This document shows positions 13,612 to 25,998 of a DNA stretch of 64,000 nucleotides, one piece after another (position 1 is the stretch's first letter; each line of letters begins with the position of its first letter). The stretch spans positions 1 to 64,000 of the forward strand of contig JAEUWP010000486.1 in assembly GCA_018524725.1 (NCBI GenBank), written 5' to 3'. Made by a program: the position numbers and the translations under genes. Below the pieces are notes generated by a model, which was given only the letters and a program-made list of their open reading frames with translations, was not told where the DNA came from and did no database searches. This DNA comes from Podaxis mareebaensis (Eukaryota; Basidiomycota; Agaricomycetes; Agaricales; Agaricaceae).

Positions 13612-16492
13612 TCACGCATATTCGAGCCATACAGCCCCAGCACCCAACAAAATAGCCACAAGTACACCGACAACCACAACACCCACCGCGACGACCCAAA
13701 TCCCAAAATCGCTCCAGAAGTCATTCAAATTAAACACTGGCCTCACAGGCGGCCACACCCTGACCCTCACAGCATGTTTTGTCCCTGGCGAATTATCCTT
13801 CGGGACAATGAACAACGTCTGTCTCTTCTCATCATAGGTATAACTATACCGCTCCTGCGTCAACGACTTGAGCTTTTTCATAGCCTCAACCTCGTCGTCG
13901 TAATCATATTGTGACATGTCAGTTTGTGCTGCAACCAAGATTTTGCGACCAGCGGTGAGGAGTGATGGGAGGAATATCTCGGTCTCGTGTGACCGTAGTT
14001 CGCCGTCTTCGGGGACGAGCCAGCTGAAGGACATTTCACCGTTCATCATTTCGTAGCTGAATTCAAGTGGGATGCCTGCGACTTTGGCAGGATACGGGCG
14101 GACAGTGGCATCCAGGATGCGGCCGCCTCCGTCGAGATGGGGAGATGTTTGTTCGTACTCGAGTAGGAAGTTTGGCATAGCACGACGTTGCGAGAACCAG
14201 GAAAAGTTTTCACCGTTCCAGTTATCGCCTTCCATGTCCGCGTTGTCGGGGTTGTAGTTCCAGAGGCTGCAGGATGGCATAGGTTTTGTCAGGAGAACTC
14301 AGGGACAAGACAATGAGAAATCCGTACTTGAATCCAACTAGGGAACGGTCGAGACCTGTGATCATGGCGTCCATCATGCGTTTTTGCCAGATGAAATCCT
14401 CGGTAACGAATGCTTCTCCTTGGCTATACGCCGCAGTCTAGTTAGCCAATCATAGTTTTCGACCTAAAATAGATCTGGTCCCTCACTTCATGTCCATAGG
14501 GATACCGCATTCGCCAATCACCACTGGTATGTCACCCAGAGATTTATAGGCCTCTTCGGCTAGAGTCTTGATCTGGAGGCTGAAATTATCTCGAGCTCCT
14601 TTGTGGCCCCAATAAAATGCTCTTAGTGGAAACATGCCCTAACAGGAAAGAGTCGGGATGTGGTTATCCTGAGGAAAAAAAAAAGCCCGTACCCGTGATA
14701 GGCCCTGAACATTGACGGAAAATTCACCAAAAGATTTGTTGAAAAGAGAGTACAAGCAGTACCAGTGTGGTGCATAGACCATATTGGGGATGCGATGTTC
14801 CTTCCAGGATGTGGGACAAAACTGATAGTATATCAGCATAGAACAGGAACATGTTCAGGAAGGGCATACCTCGTTGGGTATAGGCTCTACAAAAAGAATC
14901 TTATCCGGACTGGTCAACGACAACACCCTCTTCGCCCATTTCTTCAAGAAGGGGTAGTAGAAATCGGTATACCAGTCAATCTATGCTTGTCATCAGTATC
15001 ATTAGTCTTTGCACAGAAATAAAACTACAATTACCTTTTTACCGCTGACCGGGTGCTTGACAAAGTAATTTTCCCGCAAGATAACCGCCTGGTTCTTGGT
15101 ATTACACCAACCCCAAACGCCATGCATCTCCCATAAACACTGTCCTTTCGTCGGACCATCCTCCTTCCACGCCTTCTTCTTCCCCTCATTTAATAACGTG
15201 TGCGTTGTTTGTTTTGTGGGCATTGGGAAGGACCGTGTCCAAGTAGGTACGAGAGTGGGGTGTCCTGCACCGAGTTGGAAAGATTGGAAAGTAGACGGTA
15301 TGGGACCAAGGTGGAGGTCGGTATTATAATCGAAGGAGTACATGGATTGAAGGTCAATATAGCCTCTGTGAGGCTCGTTGGTCATCTGAAAGCCGATCAC
15401 GCCTTCGAGATCGCCTACAGCACGGACAAGAATTTCCCACATATCCAGGAACGCGTTTTGGAGGAACTGTTGGATAGGGACATCGTCTTTGGTCTTCAAC
15501 TTTGGTGCGAACGTGTCACCACCCCAGAAGACCGTGCTATCACATTTGGTTAGTATCTCCCTTTGAGGCGAAAACCCAACACTCACTTCATAGTCGACGC
15601 AGCGAGTTTTGTGTAGCCTGTGGGCCACAATCCTCTATCCGTCTCTGTGTGACCGCCGCCGCGCATTCCGCCAAGCCATGCTGCGCCCGACTCCTCCAAC
15701 GTGTCAAGATCAAACCCGACGGCTTCGACTGTCCATGCTGGTGCGCCAGAACCGCCGGTATACCGCGACCATACGTCCTGGTGTAATGAGATGTAGGCTG
15801 TGATGCCGTATTTTGGCAAGAGGGAAAGAAGTTCACGGAGATAGGTTAGGTATTCTTGGTCGTAGATTCCGCTGCGCAGTCGTTAGGTTTGAGTTTGCGT
15901 TAGGAGCTGAAATAGCTTACGGTCCCTCGTGTTCTACGGCCTCCCACGTTACAAGGAAACGAACTAAGACGGGTGAGGATAATGTCTTCAAGGGAGAAAA
16001 ATATACTGACTGAAAGTCAACCCCCATCTTCTCAGCCGCGAGAAGTGTTCGTGGGCTTCACTTAAAGGGAAGGGACGTCCGACGAATGTCACGGTCTTCG
16101 GGTCTTCAGGAAAGTCTTCACTTGTATGACCCGCTGGGCTTGATAACCGACATGTTTAACAACAGGACCCAAAGGAAACATTGCACATGAGCACACTCAC
16201 GTTTTGCAACATCCAGATAGATTCACCCCACGAAGGTTGCATATCCGACCATATCCATCTACAAAGTGACGGCCTTGGAGACGAATGCCACCCCCAGTGC
16301 TGGCGGAGGTCCAGTCATGCGCGTAGGACGAGGATACTGAGCCTGGTTTGTATTGAGGGTCCTTGGAAGGATGTTGCTGTCGGGAAGAAACGTCAATAAT
16401 GCTTCAAATGTTTATTGGGTAGCGCCGCGTACAAGCTTCTCGGGGTCGTCGACCATAACAAATGACTTTTCGGAGGACAGGGGGATGGACAT
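13612..16492 (-). CDS. GH5 (subfamily 12-type) membrane glycolipid beta-glucosidase
   Basis: Eleven exons with ten introns of 47-63 nt give 778 residues, starting MSIPLSSEKSFVMVDD at 16492. This is the glycoside hydrolase family 5 fold of the endoglycoceramidase-related type known from Cryptococcus (EGCrP1/EGCrP2), which remove glucose from glucosylceramide or ergosteryl glucoside. Visible marks are the N-terminal strand FVDGYGRICNLRGVNLSG, RRWGLTFIRFLVTWEAVEHEGP, the acid/base Glu in GFQMTNEPHRG and the nucleophile Glu in VIGECGIPMD. A beta-sandwich region follows, then one hydrophobic C-terminal helix (about 25 residues, Val/Gly-rich) that probably anchors the enzyme in an internal membrane. 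Which of the two substrates it prefers cannot be told from sequence alone. No stop or frameshift is present. Confidence 0.9.
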
Positions 16493-17105
16493 CTGCTGGC
16501 ACGGCCGCACGGCGCGGTCGACAGCTGCAAAATCAGGGGCAATTCCAGACACTCCTACCCAGTCATGGGACGCTTTATTATATAATCGTTGTTCCGGAGC
16601 TCTACCGAAACTTCACTAAGCAGTTGACGAAGTGAGGTTAAACTTCGGCTCAACGTATGCTGACATAAAAGCATCCGGACGGACTGGGTTGGAGTCTGCT
16701 TCGGCCCGGGAGGTGAGGCTTACCGGAGCCAGCTTTGGTGCCGTGGCTCGTGATGTGTTGAGAAACCTTTCCACCACTTTCTGGGGCACCTGCGAACCCC
16801 TCGTCCTCGAAAGGCACAGAACAACTGATGTCCATGCGTTGATTGACATCTTTCCTCGCACGATGGTTACAGAGTGCATGGAATTTGTGCTTTCATTTCC
16901 CACTGAAGTGCTCCTCCAGGCTGCATCAATCTATCCCTTACCACGTCCTGCAATGTCGGACGTCTCGGCCTGAACATGGAATTTCATTAGCCTGAGAGCG
17001 ACGTCTTGTGAGACTGATTTGCAATTTCGGCAACGGGTCTTCTGCACGCCCTTATAATCCTTCCAAAACTTGTCAGGGTACCTTGGAAATCCCTTGTTCC
17101 ACACG
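16493..17105. other. divergent intergenic region between GH5 and first esterase
   Basis: This 613-nt stretch must hold the promoters of two divergent genes. An open frame of 113 codons at 16632-16973 on the plus strand has no family resemblance and no splice partner. I see no convincing TATA box. Confidence 0.45.
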
Positions 17106-19437
17106 ATGAGGTCCCTTTTATTCCTCACCACTGCAGCTATTCTCTCTGTTGGGTCTTGCGCCGCCCCCCATGTCAAAATTGGCAAAACCACACTCGTCGG
17201 AAGAGATGTCACGGGCTTGAAACAAGATTTCTTCGGGGGTACATAATAACGATGATGGTCTGGGAGGTGACTGATTTGACGGCAGGAATACCTTTTGCTG
17301 AGCCTCCCCTCGGAGACCTGAGGCTACAGCCCCCTGTCTTGAAGACCCACCTCGATGTGAAGACGTTTGACGCTTCGAACTTTGGACCAGCGTGTCTCCA
17401 ACCGGTAAGAACACTGCTTAATACCTGTCAAATGAGCACTGACAAGACAAACCACCAGGGGCTCAGTATCCCCCTTGCATCAGAAGACTGTCTAACAATT
17501 AATGTGTTTCGGCCGTCAAATTTACCACGTAACGCGAAATTGCCAGTCGTACGTCTCTACGATACTAACATTTATGAACATACATGACTGACACTTGTAC
17601 TTGCAGCTATTTTGGGTGTAAGTATCAGAACCATCAGCTTCATTCCTGAAATATGAACTCATTTCTTCAACCTCAGATACGGTGGCGGTTTCCAAGAAGG
17701 CGCATCGTCAATTTATAATGGAAGCGCAATCGTTGCGCAAAGTGTCGCACGGGTCAGTCCTCCGAAACTCACATGGGCTTCCTAAGTGACGTTCTTTCAA
17801 CAGGGAACCCCTCTCATTTATGTGAATTTTAACTATCGTCTCGGTCCTCTCGGATTCCCTCAAGGCCAAGAAGGTTAATTGGTTGATTTTTACTTACCGT
17901 ATTCAATGTTCATTGTTGATTTCAGCTGCTGATCGGGGGGCGCTCAACCTAGCCCTCAAGGATGAGTTAGCGGCGCTTGAATGGGTCCAACATAACATTG
18001 AGGCATTCGGTGGTGACAAACGCAAGGTAGCCCAATCATTACAACAGTCAGTTTATCTCGCATCTGACGCCTGCTTGTAGGTTACAGTCTTCGGAGAAAG
18101 TGCAGGAGCGATCATGAATTCCATTCTCTTTTTGAACTCACCCCTCGATAAGCTCGCCCGCGGTGCCGTAAGTATGCGTTCTCCGATCCCCTTTCAGCTC
18201 CCTCACTATGCTCAAATTAGATTCTTGAATCTGGGTCTCAAGCAACCTCAACGAACTTCCGTGCCGCACGCCGTGAAGGCAACTGGGAGAACTTTGTTGC
18301 TGGTGTTGCCTCTTGTGCATCCAAAGCAAAGTCTGGACATACCTTCGACTGTATTCGTCATGCGAACTCTTCTGAGATCTTGGCCGGAATATTAAACGCG
18401 ATAAGCAAGGCTCCAGAGCTATTCGGTTTTGATCCGACCATTGATGGACCTGGAGGCTTATACCCGGACCTCCCATCGAGGTTATTTGCAAAGGGCAAAT
18501 TTGCGAGGTTGCCGTTCATCAGCGGGACTAACCTTGATGAGGGTGAGTTCCTAAATCGACCGTTCGCCGCGCTGTGGGCCATGATCTTCGATGCGTTGTT
18601 GTATAGGAACGATATTCACTCCACCAACCATCAACTCGGAAGCCGAAATCCATGCCTCGATCATTGCAAACTTCTCACCTCCTTTTGTCCAACCCTCTGC
18701 CCTCGAAAGCGCTGCAGAACGATTGTTGCAGTTGTACCCCGACGTTCCCGCCCTCGGTTCACCATTCAACACTGGTAACGAAACGTTTGGACTGTCCAGC
18801 CAGTTCAAACGTGCTGCTGCACTCCGTATGTTCCTTCCGCGCCACCTCTACTTGACGTCAATCCTGATGTAATAAACCAGAGGGTGATATCGCGTTCCAC
18901 TCCCAGCGTCGATTTTGGCAACAAACGGCTGCCAAAGCAGGAGTGAAGACCTGGGGATATCTTTTTACACAGCCTCAGCCGGAAGCCTCACCCTTCCTCG
19001 GAGGTAAAGTCTTCCTATTTCAACTTGAGTGGGGATTGTACTCGACGTTTGGTTGATCAACAGTCGCGCACGGGGCTGAGGTCGTCTACGTATATGGAGC
19101 GCCGCAAGACAGGTCACCCTCAGCATTGAAGGTCAGCTCACTGATGATTGATTATTGGGTCTCTTTTGCGACGAGTCTGGATCCGAATGATGGGAAGGGA
19201 TTGCAACGTATGTGCCACCGCCCCCAACTCTGAATTCATTAAAGTTGATCAATCCTCTGCATTACAGGCCCAGTGTGGGAGCAATACACCCCTAGAAACG
19301 AACGCATCATCCAGTTGAATGGCGACAACACTACGATGATACCTGATACCTTCCGCAAGGAACAAATGGACTTTATCAATTCCATTCCCGCTGTGTTCTT
19401 GCATCGCCGGGACTTGGAGGAGTTTGAGTCGGAGTGA
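17106..19437 (+). CDS. secreted type-B carboxylesterase/lipase, copy 1
   Basis: Thirteen exons with twelve GT-AG introns of 47-64 nt join into 554 residues. A signal peptide (MRSLLFLTTAAILSVGSCA) leads into the alpha/beta-hydrolase fold of type-B carboxylesterases. Marks seen in order are GIPFAEPPLGDLRL, the disulphide region SEDCLTINVFRP, the oxyanion hole VYGGGFQEGA, the nucleophile elbow FGESAGA, the acidic residue region SGTNLDEG and the catalytic His in VAHGAEVVYVYGAP. The three catalytic positions are present, so it is probably an active secreted esterase or lipase acting on acyl or feruloyl esters; the substrate is unknown. It lies 539 nt upstream of a close tandem paralogue with the same twelve intron positions. 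Confidence 0.9.
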
Positions 19438-19976
19438 AAAGGAGAGATGAATGTTTGGATTGGACGTCGAGAGTTATCAGTGTAGTGATGATAGTGTACA
19501 AGCATAGTGAACAAGAATTAAGCGACTATGAGTACTTGACGTTGCTATTGAGTTACATCCCCGTGACTCCGAACGGACTCTCAGCAGGCCTCTCAGGGAC
19601 GCCGACTTATTTACGGATTGCAAATCAAACCACAACATTCTAGTCGACTCCTCCAGCTGGGTTCCCGAGACTCCCACAAAGCATGGGAGGGCCGGTATCT
19701 CGCTCTCTCACACTATACATGGTTGCCCGTGCCAACCTCTACCTAATTCTGGACTTCTACTCCCACAAACGCCCGCTGACGCGCGACACGAGCACTTGAC
19801 CAACGCCATTACCAGGCTCTTTTTAGAACAAAGATTCCCTCTCGGCATCTTGCGTACCGGTTGCATCACATCGGATGATGACGCTGAGGGGCCGAACAGC
19901 AAACCCGGACGTGCCTTCTTTAATTATCACAATATAAGAAGGCTCCGCAAATATGTGGAGATTCTGGACTCTCACT
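19438..19976. other. spacer between tandem esterases
   Basis: This 539-nt spacer holds the 3' end of copy 1 and the promoter of copy 2. I see no intact gene in it and no obvious copy of the coding sequence. Confidence 0.5.
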
Positions 19977-22287
19977 ATGAGGTTCCTTTCCTCTCTTACA
20001 ATCGCTACCCTCCTCACCGTAGCATGTTCTGCTGCTCCGCAAGTAAAGATTGGCAAGACCACATTCATTGGGAAGGATATCGGAAGCCTTAAACAGGAGT
20101 TCTTCGGGGGTAAGCACAAAGTCGCCTGTCGTGTCTTACTCTCACTGACTTGATTGACAGGAATACCATTTGCGGAGCCACCTCTTGGAAAGTTGAGGCT
20201 GAGACCCCCTGTCCTCAAGACTCAGTTACATGCAAAAACTTTTGACGCATCGAATTTCGGGCCAGCTTGTCCCCAGCCGGTACGGCTACTTCGCAGGATA
20301 TCAAACCTGTATACTCACCATGAGCTCCTGTCAGGGAGGAGAGGTGCCTCACATGTCCGAGGATTGCCTGATGATTAATGTCCTTCGCCCTTCAAATTTA
20401 CCGCCCAGCGCCAAACTGCCAGTCGTGAGTTTCTTCCATCGTTGATGTTGATGCATACATAGTTCTGACATTGATGGCAGCTCGTTTGGGTGTATGTGTC
20501 ATAATGCTCTATTTTAGATGTATTGGGTATATCTATAAAAAGGTACGGCGGTGGCTTCCAACGAGGCGCTTCATCAGGGTTCAATGGGAGCGCCATTGTG
20601 GCCCACAGCGTTGCACGCGTAAGGCCTTTCCTGTAGTCGGCTTTCAGACTTGGTTAATCCCTCTGGCAGGGCACACCCGTCATCTACGTGAACTTTAACT
20701 ATCGTCTTGGTCCCCTCGGTTTCCCTCAAGGACAAGAAGGTCTGAATTCCTCGGTCTTCAACAACCTGTGTTCCCTCTACTAACAGCCATACGTCATTTT
20801 AGCCGCTGATCGAAAGGCGCTCAATTTGGCACTCAAGGATGAAATAGCAGCACTTGAATGGGTTCAGCACAATATCAAGGCATTTGGCGGTGACAAACAT
20901 AAGGCCAGTTTGCATGTCTCGAAGTCTGTACACCTGCATCTCATGGTCAAATCCAGGTCACAGTCTTCGGGGAAAGCGCAGGAGCCATCATGAGCTCCAT
21001 CCTCTTCTTGAATTCGCCCCTTGATAAACTTGCCCGCGGAGCCGTGAGCCGCTCTTGTTCGCTCATGAATGAGCTTCACCTTATTGTCCCAACCTAGATT
21101 CTTGAATCTGGTTCACAAGCAAGCTCACTCAACTTCCGCGCTGCGCGCCGCGAAGCCAACTGGGAGAATTTCGTTGCAGGTGTTCCCTCATGCGCTTCCA
21201 AAGCAAGCTCAGGCCATACTTTTGACTGCCTCCGACGCGCCAACTCGAGTGAAATATCCACTGCTGTGCTCAATGCGAATCGGATAATGACTGAACAGTT
21301 CCCCTTCGATCCAACTATTGATGGTCCTGGTGGACTATATCCCGATCTCCCTTCACGGGTGTTCGCTCGGGGCAGATTTGCGAAGATCCCATTTATTACC
21401 GGAACTAACTTAGATGAAGGTAAGGTTGCAACGTCTTTACTATCCTTCATTCATGGCTTGAATGCTTCATCGCCCAGGTACCGCTTTCACAATGCAAACA
21501 ATCAGCTCCGAAGCTCAGCTTCATGAGACGATCATTGCCAACTTCTCTCCGCCTGTCGTCCCGCAGTCGGACCTTTTCCGCACAGCCGACAAACTACTTG
21601 AATTATACCCGGATGTACCTGCCCTCGGCTGCCCCTTCAATACCGGTAACGAGACATTTGGATTATCAAGCCAATTCAAACGTGCAGCTGCACTCTGTGA
21701 GTTCTTACCGTACTTTCTCGCCAAACCCACTGCTAACGACTTTAAAGCGGGTGATATTGGATTCCACTCCCAGCGCCGACTTTTTCAACAAATAGCCGCC
21801 CGAGCGGGCGTTAAGACTTGGGGTTATTTGTTCACTCAGCCTCAACCCACCGCTGTCGTTCCGGCCTTCCTTGGAGGCAAGCAATCTTTCCTGCATCTCT
21901 TAAACTCGGATTGAAAATGGTATCGAGTAGTTACTCACGGCACTGAAATCCCTTACGTCTATGGAGCTCCAAATGACACTTCGCCTTCCTCTCTCAGACT
22001 GAGCGCGTTGATGATTGATTACTGGGTATCGTTCGCAACGAGCTTGGATCCGAACGATGGGAAGGGACTGCAACGTGCGTGCCCTAATGTTCCTTCAGTC
22101 TCACAATTGTGGTTCACCACTCTTGGCTCCAGGACCTGTTTGGGAACCATACACTATTCGCAACGAACGTATCATCCAGCTAAATGGCGACAACACCACG
22201 ATGATACCTGATACCTTCCGCAAGGAGCAGATGGATTTTATTAACTCGATCCCGGCAGTATTTTTACATCGCAGAGATAACGAATAG
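19977..22287 (+). CDS. secreted type-B carboxylesterase/lipase, copy 2
   Basis: Tandem paralogue of the gene at 17106-19437, with thirteen exons and the same intron positions, about 551 residues. The signal peptide (MRFLSSLTIATLLTVACSA), the oxyanion hole VYGGGFQRGA, FGESAGA, TGTNLDEG and the HGTEIPYVYGAP region are all present, so the catalytic triad is kept. Two introns (20904-20956 and 21877-21930) begin with GC instead of GT, where copy 1 has ordinary GT donors. Both are 53-54 nt. The first is not a multiple of three, so retaining it breaks the frame; the second would put a stop in the reading frame. The copy may therefore be spliced less efficiently. A sequencing error at both sites is unlikely but not excluded. 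It has diverged from copy 1 throughout while keeping frame, which argues for function. Confidence 0.87.
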
Positions 22288-22640
22288 AAGTTTGAATATG
22301 TGACGAGACACATTTACTTTATATATAAAATCCCTCAAGTCAGTTGGTGGGCCGGCGGTGTGTACTATGTTGCAGAGACATACCGCTGCTAACGTATATC
22401 CAAAGACCGTTACTTCGGGACAAGAATAGAACGTCAGGAAATCAACTGTACTCTGCTGATCAACCTCATGATGCGTTGCACCGTGTGGTATTATCACGAT
22501 GAAGGGATTCGCATCACACACCTACTCTGGCGCTGTAATCAGTCAATATCTCGGGACGCTCTCCAATAATATTCCACCATTCTGGCAATCTTGTACCTAT
22601 CGAGCGCCATTATCTCCCATGGGTCCTTATCACCTGGCAC

Positions 22641-22650
22641 TATAAATAAC
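22641..22650 (+). promoter_or_regulatory. possible TATA box of the carboxypeptidase gene
   Basis: TATAAATAAC occurs 328 nt upstream of the serine carboxypeptidase start codon, in an otherwise gene-free stretch. The distance would imply a long leader or a 5' UTR intron, so the assignment is tentative. Confidence 0.3.
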
Positions 22651-22968
22651 ACTCAACTTCCTTTCGCAACACCCAAAACAGACGAGCCCACCTGCTGAGG
22701 TGACCTTCTCTTCAGTGGCACCACAGGTCAACCGCGCACTGTGTGTATTTCGCAACCAAATTTACCCCCCTGGTTACCTGACCATGCGGTGCCGCCCGTT
22801 CCGATTCGAGTTCCTGCTGGGTCCTATGTGAAAGGGATAGATACGGCGGGTACGTTAAATACGACCCGAGGGAGAAGGTTAGGCTGGTTGCTGAAGGTTT
22901 CGTATCTCAAGCAGATCCCCGTCACATTATTCTCCAGCGCCCTCATTTCCTCGATTCTCCGGGTTAGA

Positions 22969-25085
22969 ATGCTATCCCACCTGGTGCAAGTACTCTTCAC
23001 CGCTCTGTTGGTGATCCCTTTCTGGGGATCATTAGGTGTACCCATGCAAGCGATCTCCGAAGATAGGGATCTACTTCCCGTAAAAAAGGCGTTCCAGTCG
23101 AAGATTATGCCGGATGTTGGTTTACGGTTTGTCTCGGACTCAGGAGTCTGCGAGACGACACCGGGGGTTCATCAAATGTCGGGTTATATCACCGTGGGGC
23201 CGAACATGTCAATGGTGAATCCACGAATCTTGTTCACGTTGGGGCTAACCACTGAGCAACTGGTTCGTGCGTGATGCAGTGGTTCTGGTTTTTCGAGGCC
23301 AGGGAATCTCCTGAGACGGCACCATTCACCTTATGGTAAGCTAATCCTCTACCGAGATCCTCCATTTAAGTTGAATGTTACTGAATTATGGACGAAGGCT
23401 AAATGGTGGGCCTGGATGTTCGTCCATGATTGGACTTTTCCAGGGTACGCTTCCCAGATGAATACCGCGTGCTGTATGCCCATGAGTAAACCAGAGAACG
23501 GACCCTGCCTTGTGAACCCAGACGGCAAGACCACAGTGAACAACCCATTCAGGTGCGCGTTGCGCTTTATTATTGGGCTCTGTCCTCATGACACTCGAAA
23601 TAGTTGGAACAATCTCAGCAATAGTTCGTTCTGCTATATATGTTTCTGGGAGAAGCCCCTTAATCCGGCTGAACGTAACAGTGATCTATATTGACCAACC
23701 TATTGGGACCGGGTTTTCCTTCGGTACGGATGAAGTAGACAGCACACTGTCAGCGTCCCCATTCGTCTGGCAAGCCTTCCAAGTTCTCTTTGAGAGTGGA
23801 GAATTCTCCAAGTTCCAAAGTCGAGAGTATGGTCTCGTACTGTCAATAGAGCCTGATTGACTGATCTTCGCGTAGGTTTATTTTCGCGACGGAGAGTTAC
23901 GGTGGACATTATGGACCGGCTTTCGTCACCTACTTCAATCAACAAAACCAGCTTATTCGAGCTGGTAAGATTCAAGGGGAGGAGGTGGTTGTTAGCGCAT
24001 TGATGATCAATAAGTAGGCTTCTCACCACTTACCGAGGTGATAATGGTGACTTACCTTGATGTAGTGGATGGTATGACCCCTTGATTCAAAATAAGGCCT
24101 ATGTCGACTTCGCTACCAACGCACCAGGATATGGGCAACTTCAAAGCGACGAGGTCATCCAGCAGCTAAATGAAGCTTATTTCGGTCGGGGTGGTTGCAA
24201 GGAACAGGAAGAAGCTTGCTATGCAGCGGGTAACTCAACGGCTTCCAACAAGATTTGTCGTGCTGCTGATGACTTCTGTGTAAGGGATCGCTCAGATTTA
24301 TCCGCCTTCCTGGGAGCTTACAAAATATAACAGGTTGAGAACGTCTTTGTTCCAGCAGTGGGTGACCGCGACTCGGATGATCTCCGACAGAACTCATCGG
24401 CTTTATTCCCGCCCGACTTCTATGTTAATCTACTAAATGATCCCAAGATACGTCAAAGGATTGGTGCTGAAGTAAGGTACAGCGCGTGTGCAGACCCTCC
24501 GTTTGAAAAGTTTGTAACAACAGGAGATGTAAGTCATGCTTCTGCGCTGATAATGCTTTCACGATCCTCACCTCTCATGAACTCTTTTAGGATGCTCGGA
24601 CGCTGCTTCCTCAACTCGCTGCACTAGCAAATGCGAAGATGAAGATCCTCATCTGGGTAAGTGATAGGTATCTAATTGCCGTCCGTTGAGCTTAAGTGTC
24701 TCTCTATTCCGTTAGGCTGGTGATGCTGATATCAAGTAAGCGATGTGATATGGAAGAGATGAAGCTTCTTAACACCCACGCTCTACAGCTGTAATTGGCT
24801 TGGAGGCCACGCATCGGTGCTGGCGATGGATTGGTATGGGAAAAAGAGGATCAACAACGCCCCGTTCACGAACATGACAGTTCATGGAAAGACTGTCGCC
24901 GCTATTCAGAACGTCGATAACTTTTCCTTCGCGAGGGTTTACGAAGCAGGCCACGAAGTAGTGAGTGGATCGCTGCGTGCTGAGGGCCTGTCTTACGAAC
25001 ATTTCTGCAGCCTGCATTCCAACCTGAAGCTTCGTTCGAAATATTCCGACAAATCATCAACAAGGAGCAATTGCACTCTGTCTGA
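22969..25085 (+). CDS. serine carboxypeptidase, peptidase family S10
   Basis: Thirteen exons with twelve introns of 49-65 nt join in phase into 483 residues. The start at 22969 is chosen because the frame further upstream lacks an ATG and because a signal peptide (MLSHLVQVLFTALLVIPFWG) follows directly. The S10 serine carboxypeptidase marks are all present: WFWFFEARESPETAPF, the substrate-binding [20 protein letters not shown], the nucleophile in ATESYGGHYGPAF, the catalytic Asp in ILIWAGDADINCNWLGG and the catalytic His in VYEAGHEVPAFQP. The enzyme releases C-terminal amino acids from peptides at acidic pH and should be secreted or vacuolar; the clear signal and lack of an obvious propeptide favour secretion. 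Several N-glycosylation sequons are visible. No defect was found. Confidence 0.93.
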
Positions 25086-25998
25086 ACTTTGAGGCTCGGA
25101 TATGATTCACAATTTACTTTGTAGAAATTGTTACGAGATGACTTGTCCCTGAGACGCTCATCGCACCGTGCTCGCCGCCTCTCCTCCTTCACTGACATTT
25201 GGGGCGATCATCCGGCACACAGGATATGGCTAGCAATTATTAAACTGAGGTGGTATGATATTGTGATGCCCTGGGCTTATAAATCAGGTCGGACACTAAA
25301 AATTGGATTCTCTCCGAGAGTGTGAACATAGTGGCTAAGTGCACGAGATACAGGTGGTCGCTACAAGTGGCTAGAGCAAAACCGTAACGTGGGAATCGAT
25401 ACGATTTCTCCTGAGTTTGTATCGTTCCGGCTGATACACCCTTCCTGGATTCCCCTATTCTCGTTCATGAAATGGCATGCCGTCTGCTCAGTCTGGTGAA
25501 AAGCACGGGTAATTCCAGGCGTACCCGTATCCTCACTCACCAAAACCCGTACCCTCACCCACGGGTCTGGGGTTTCACGGGTAAGGACAATCAGAAGATC
25601 TCCCTGGATATCAACGCCTGTGATGGACTAGTAGCAGTTCACAGATGTTAGAAGTCCTTGATGGACTTGTACTAGTGATGCAGATGGCAAGCTCTCCATA
25701 CTTAACGCACTGGCGACCGCACTTCCCCCACAGTTCTCAGTTACACTGACGACTCAGAACGACATCGGGCTTGCTTTGGTGTTCTGGGCCTTCCGGCTTA
25801 ACAATATATAGAACACGATTGAGAGCCGTCGAACTGTTGGGCGACACATTGTACTGTTTGTTGCTTGGCCACATCACCATCATGATGTTTCGGACAACGA
25901 TGGGCATGGCCTCCTCGGAAAGTCTGTGCTGGGTATATTAGGGATGGACCTCTTAATAGTCGCCGTGGAATAAGCTGTTCATTATTTTCCTACCATCG
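25086..25998. other. intergenic stretch without supported gene
   Basis: The 3' flank of the carboxypeptidase gene and the upstream region of the DUF6534 gene. Open frames are short. A degenerate repeat of CACGGGTA-like units occurs near 25500-25590 (acgggtaattcc, cgtacccgtatcc, acccgtacc, acgggtctggggtttcacgggtaagg); its meaning is unknown. Confidence 0.4.

Noticed and set aside
16632..16973. 113-codon plus-strand frame upstream of the first esterase
   Set aside because: No family resemblance, no signal or splice partner; it lies in a divergent promoter region.
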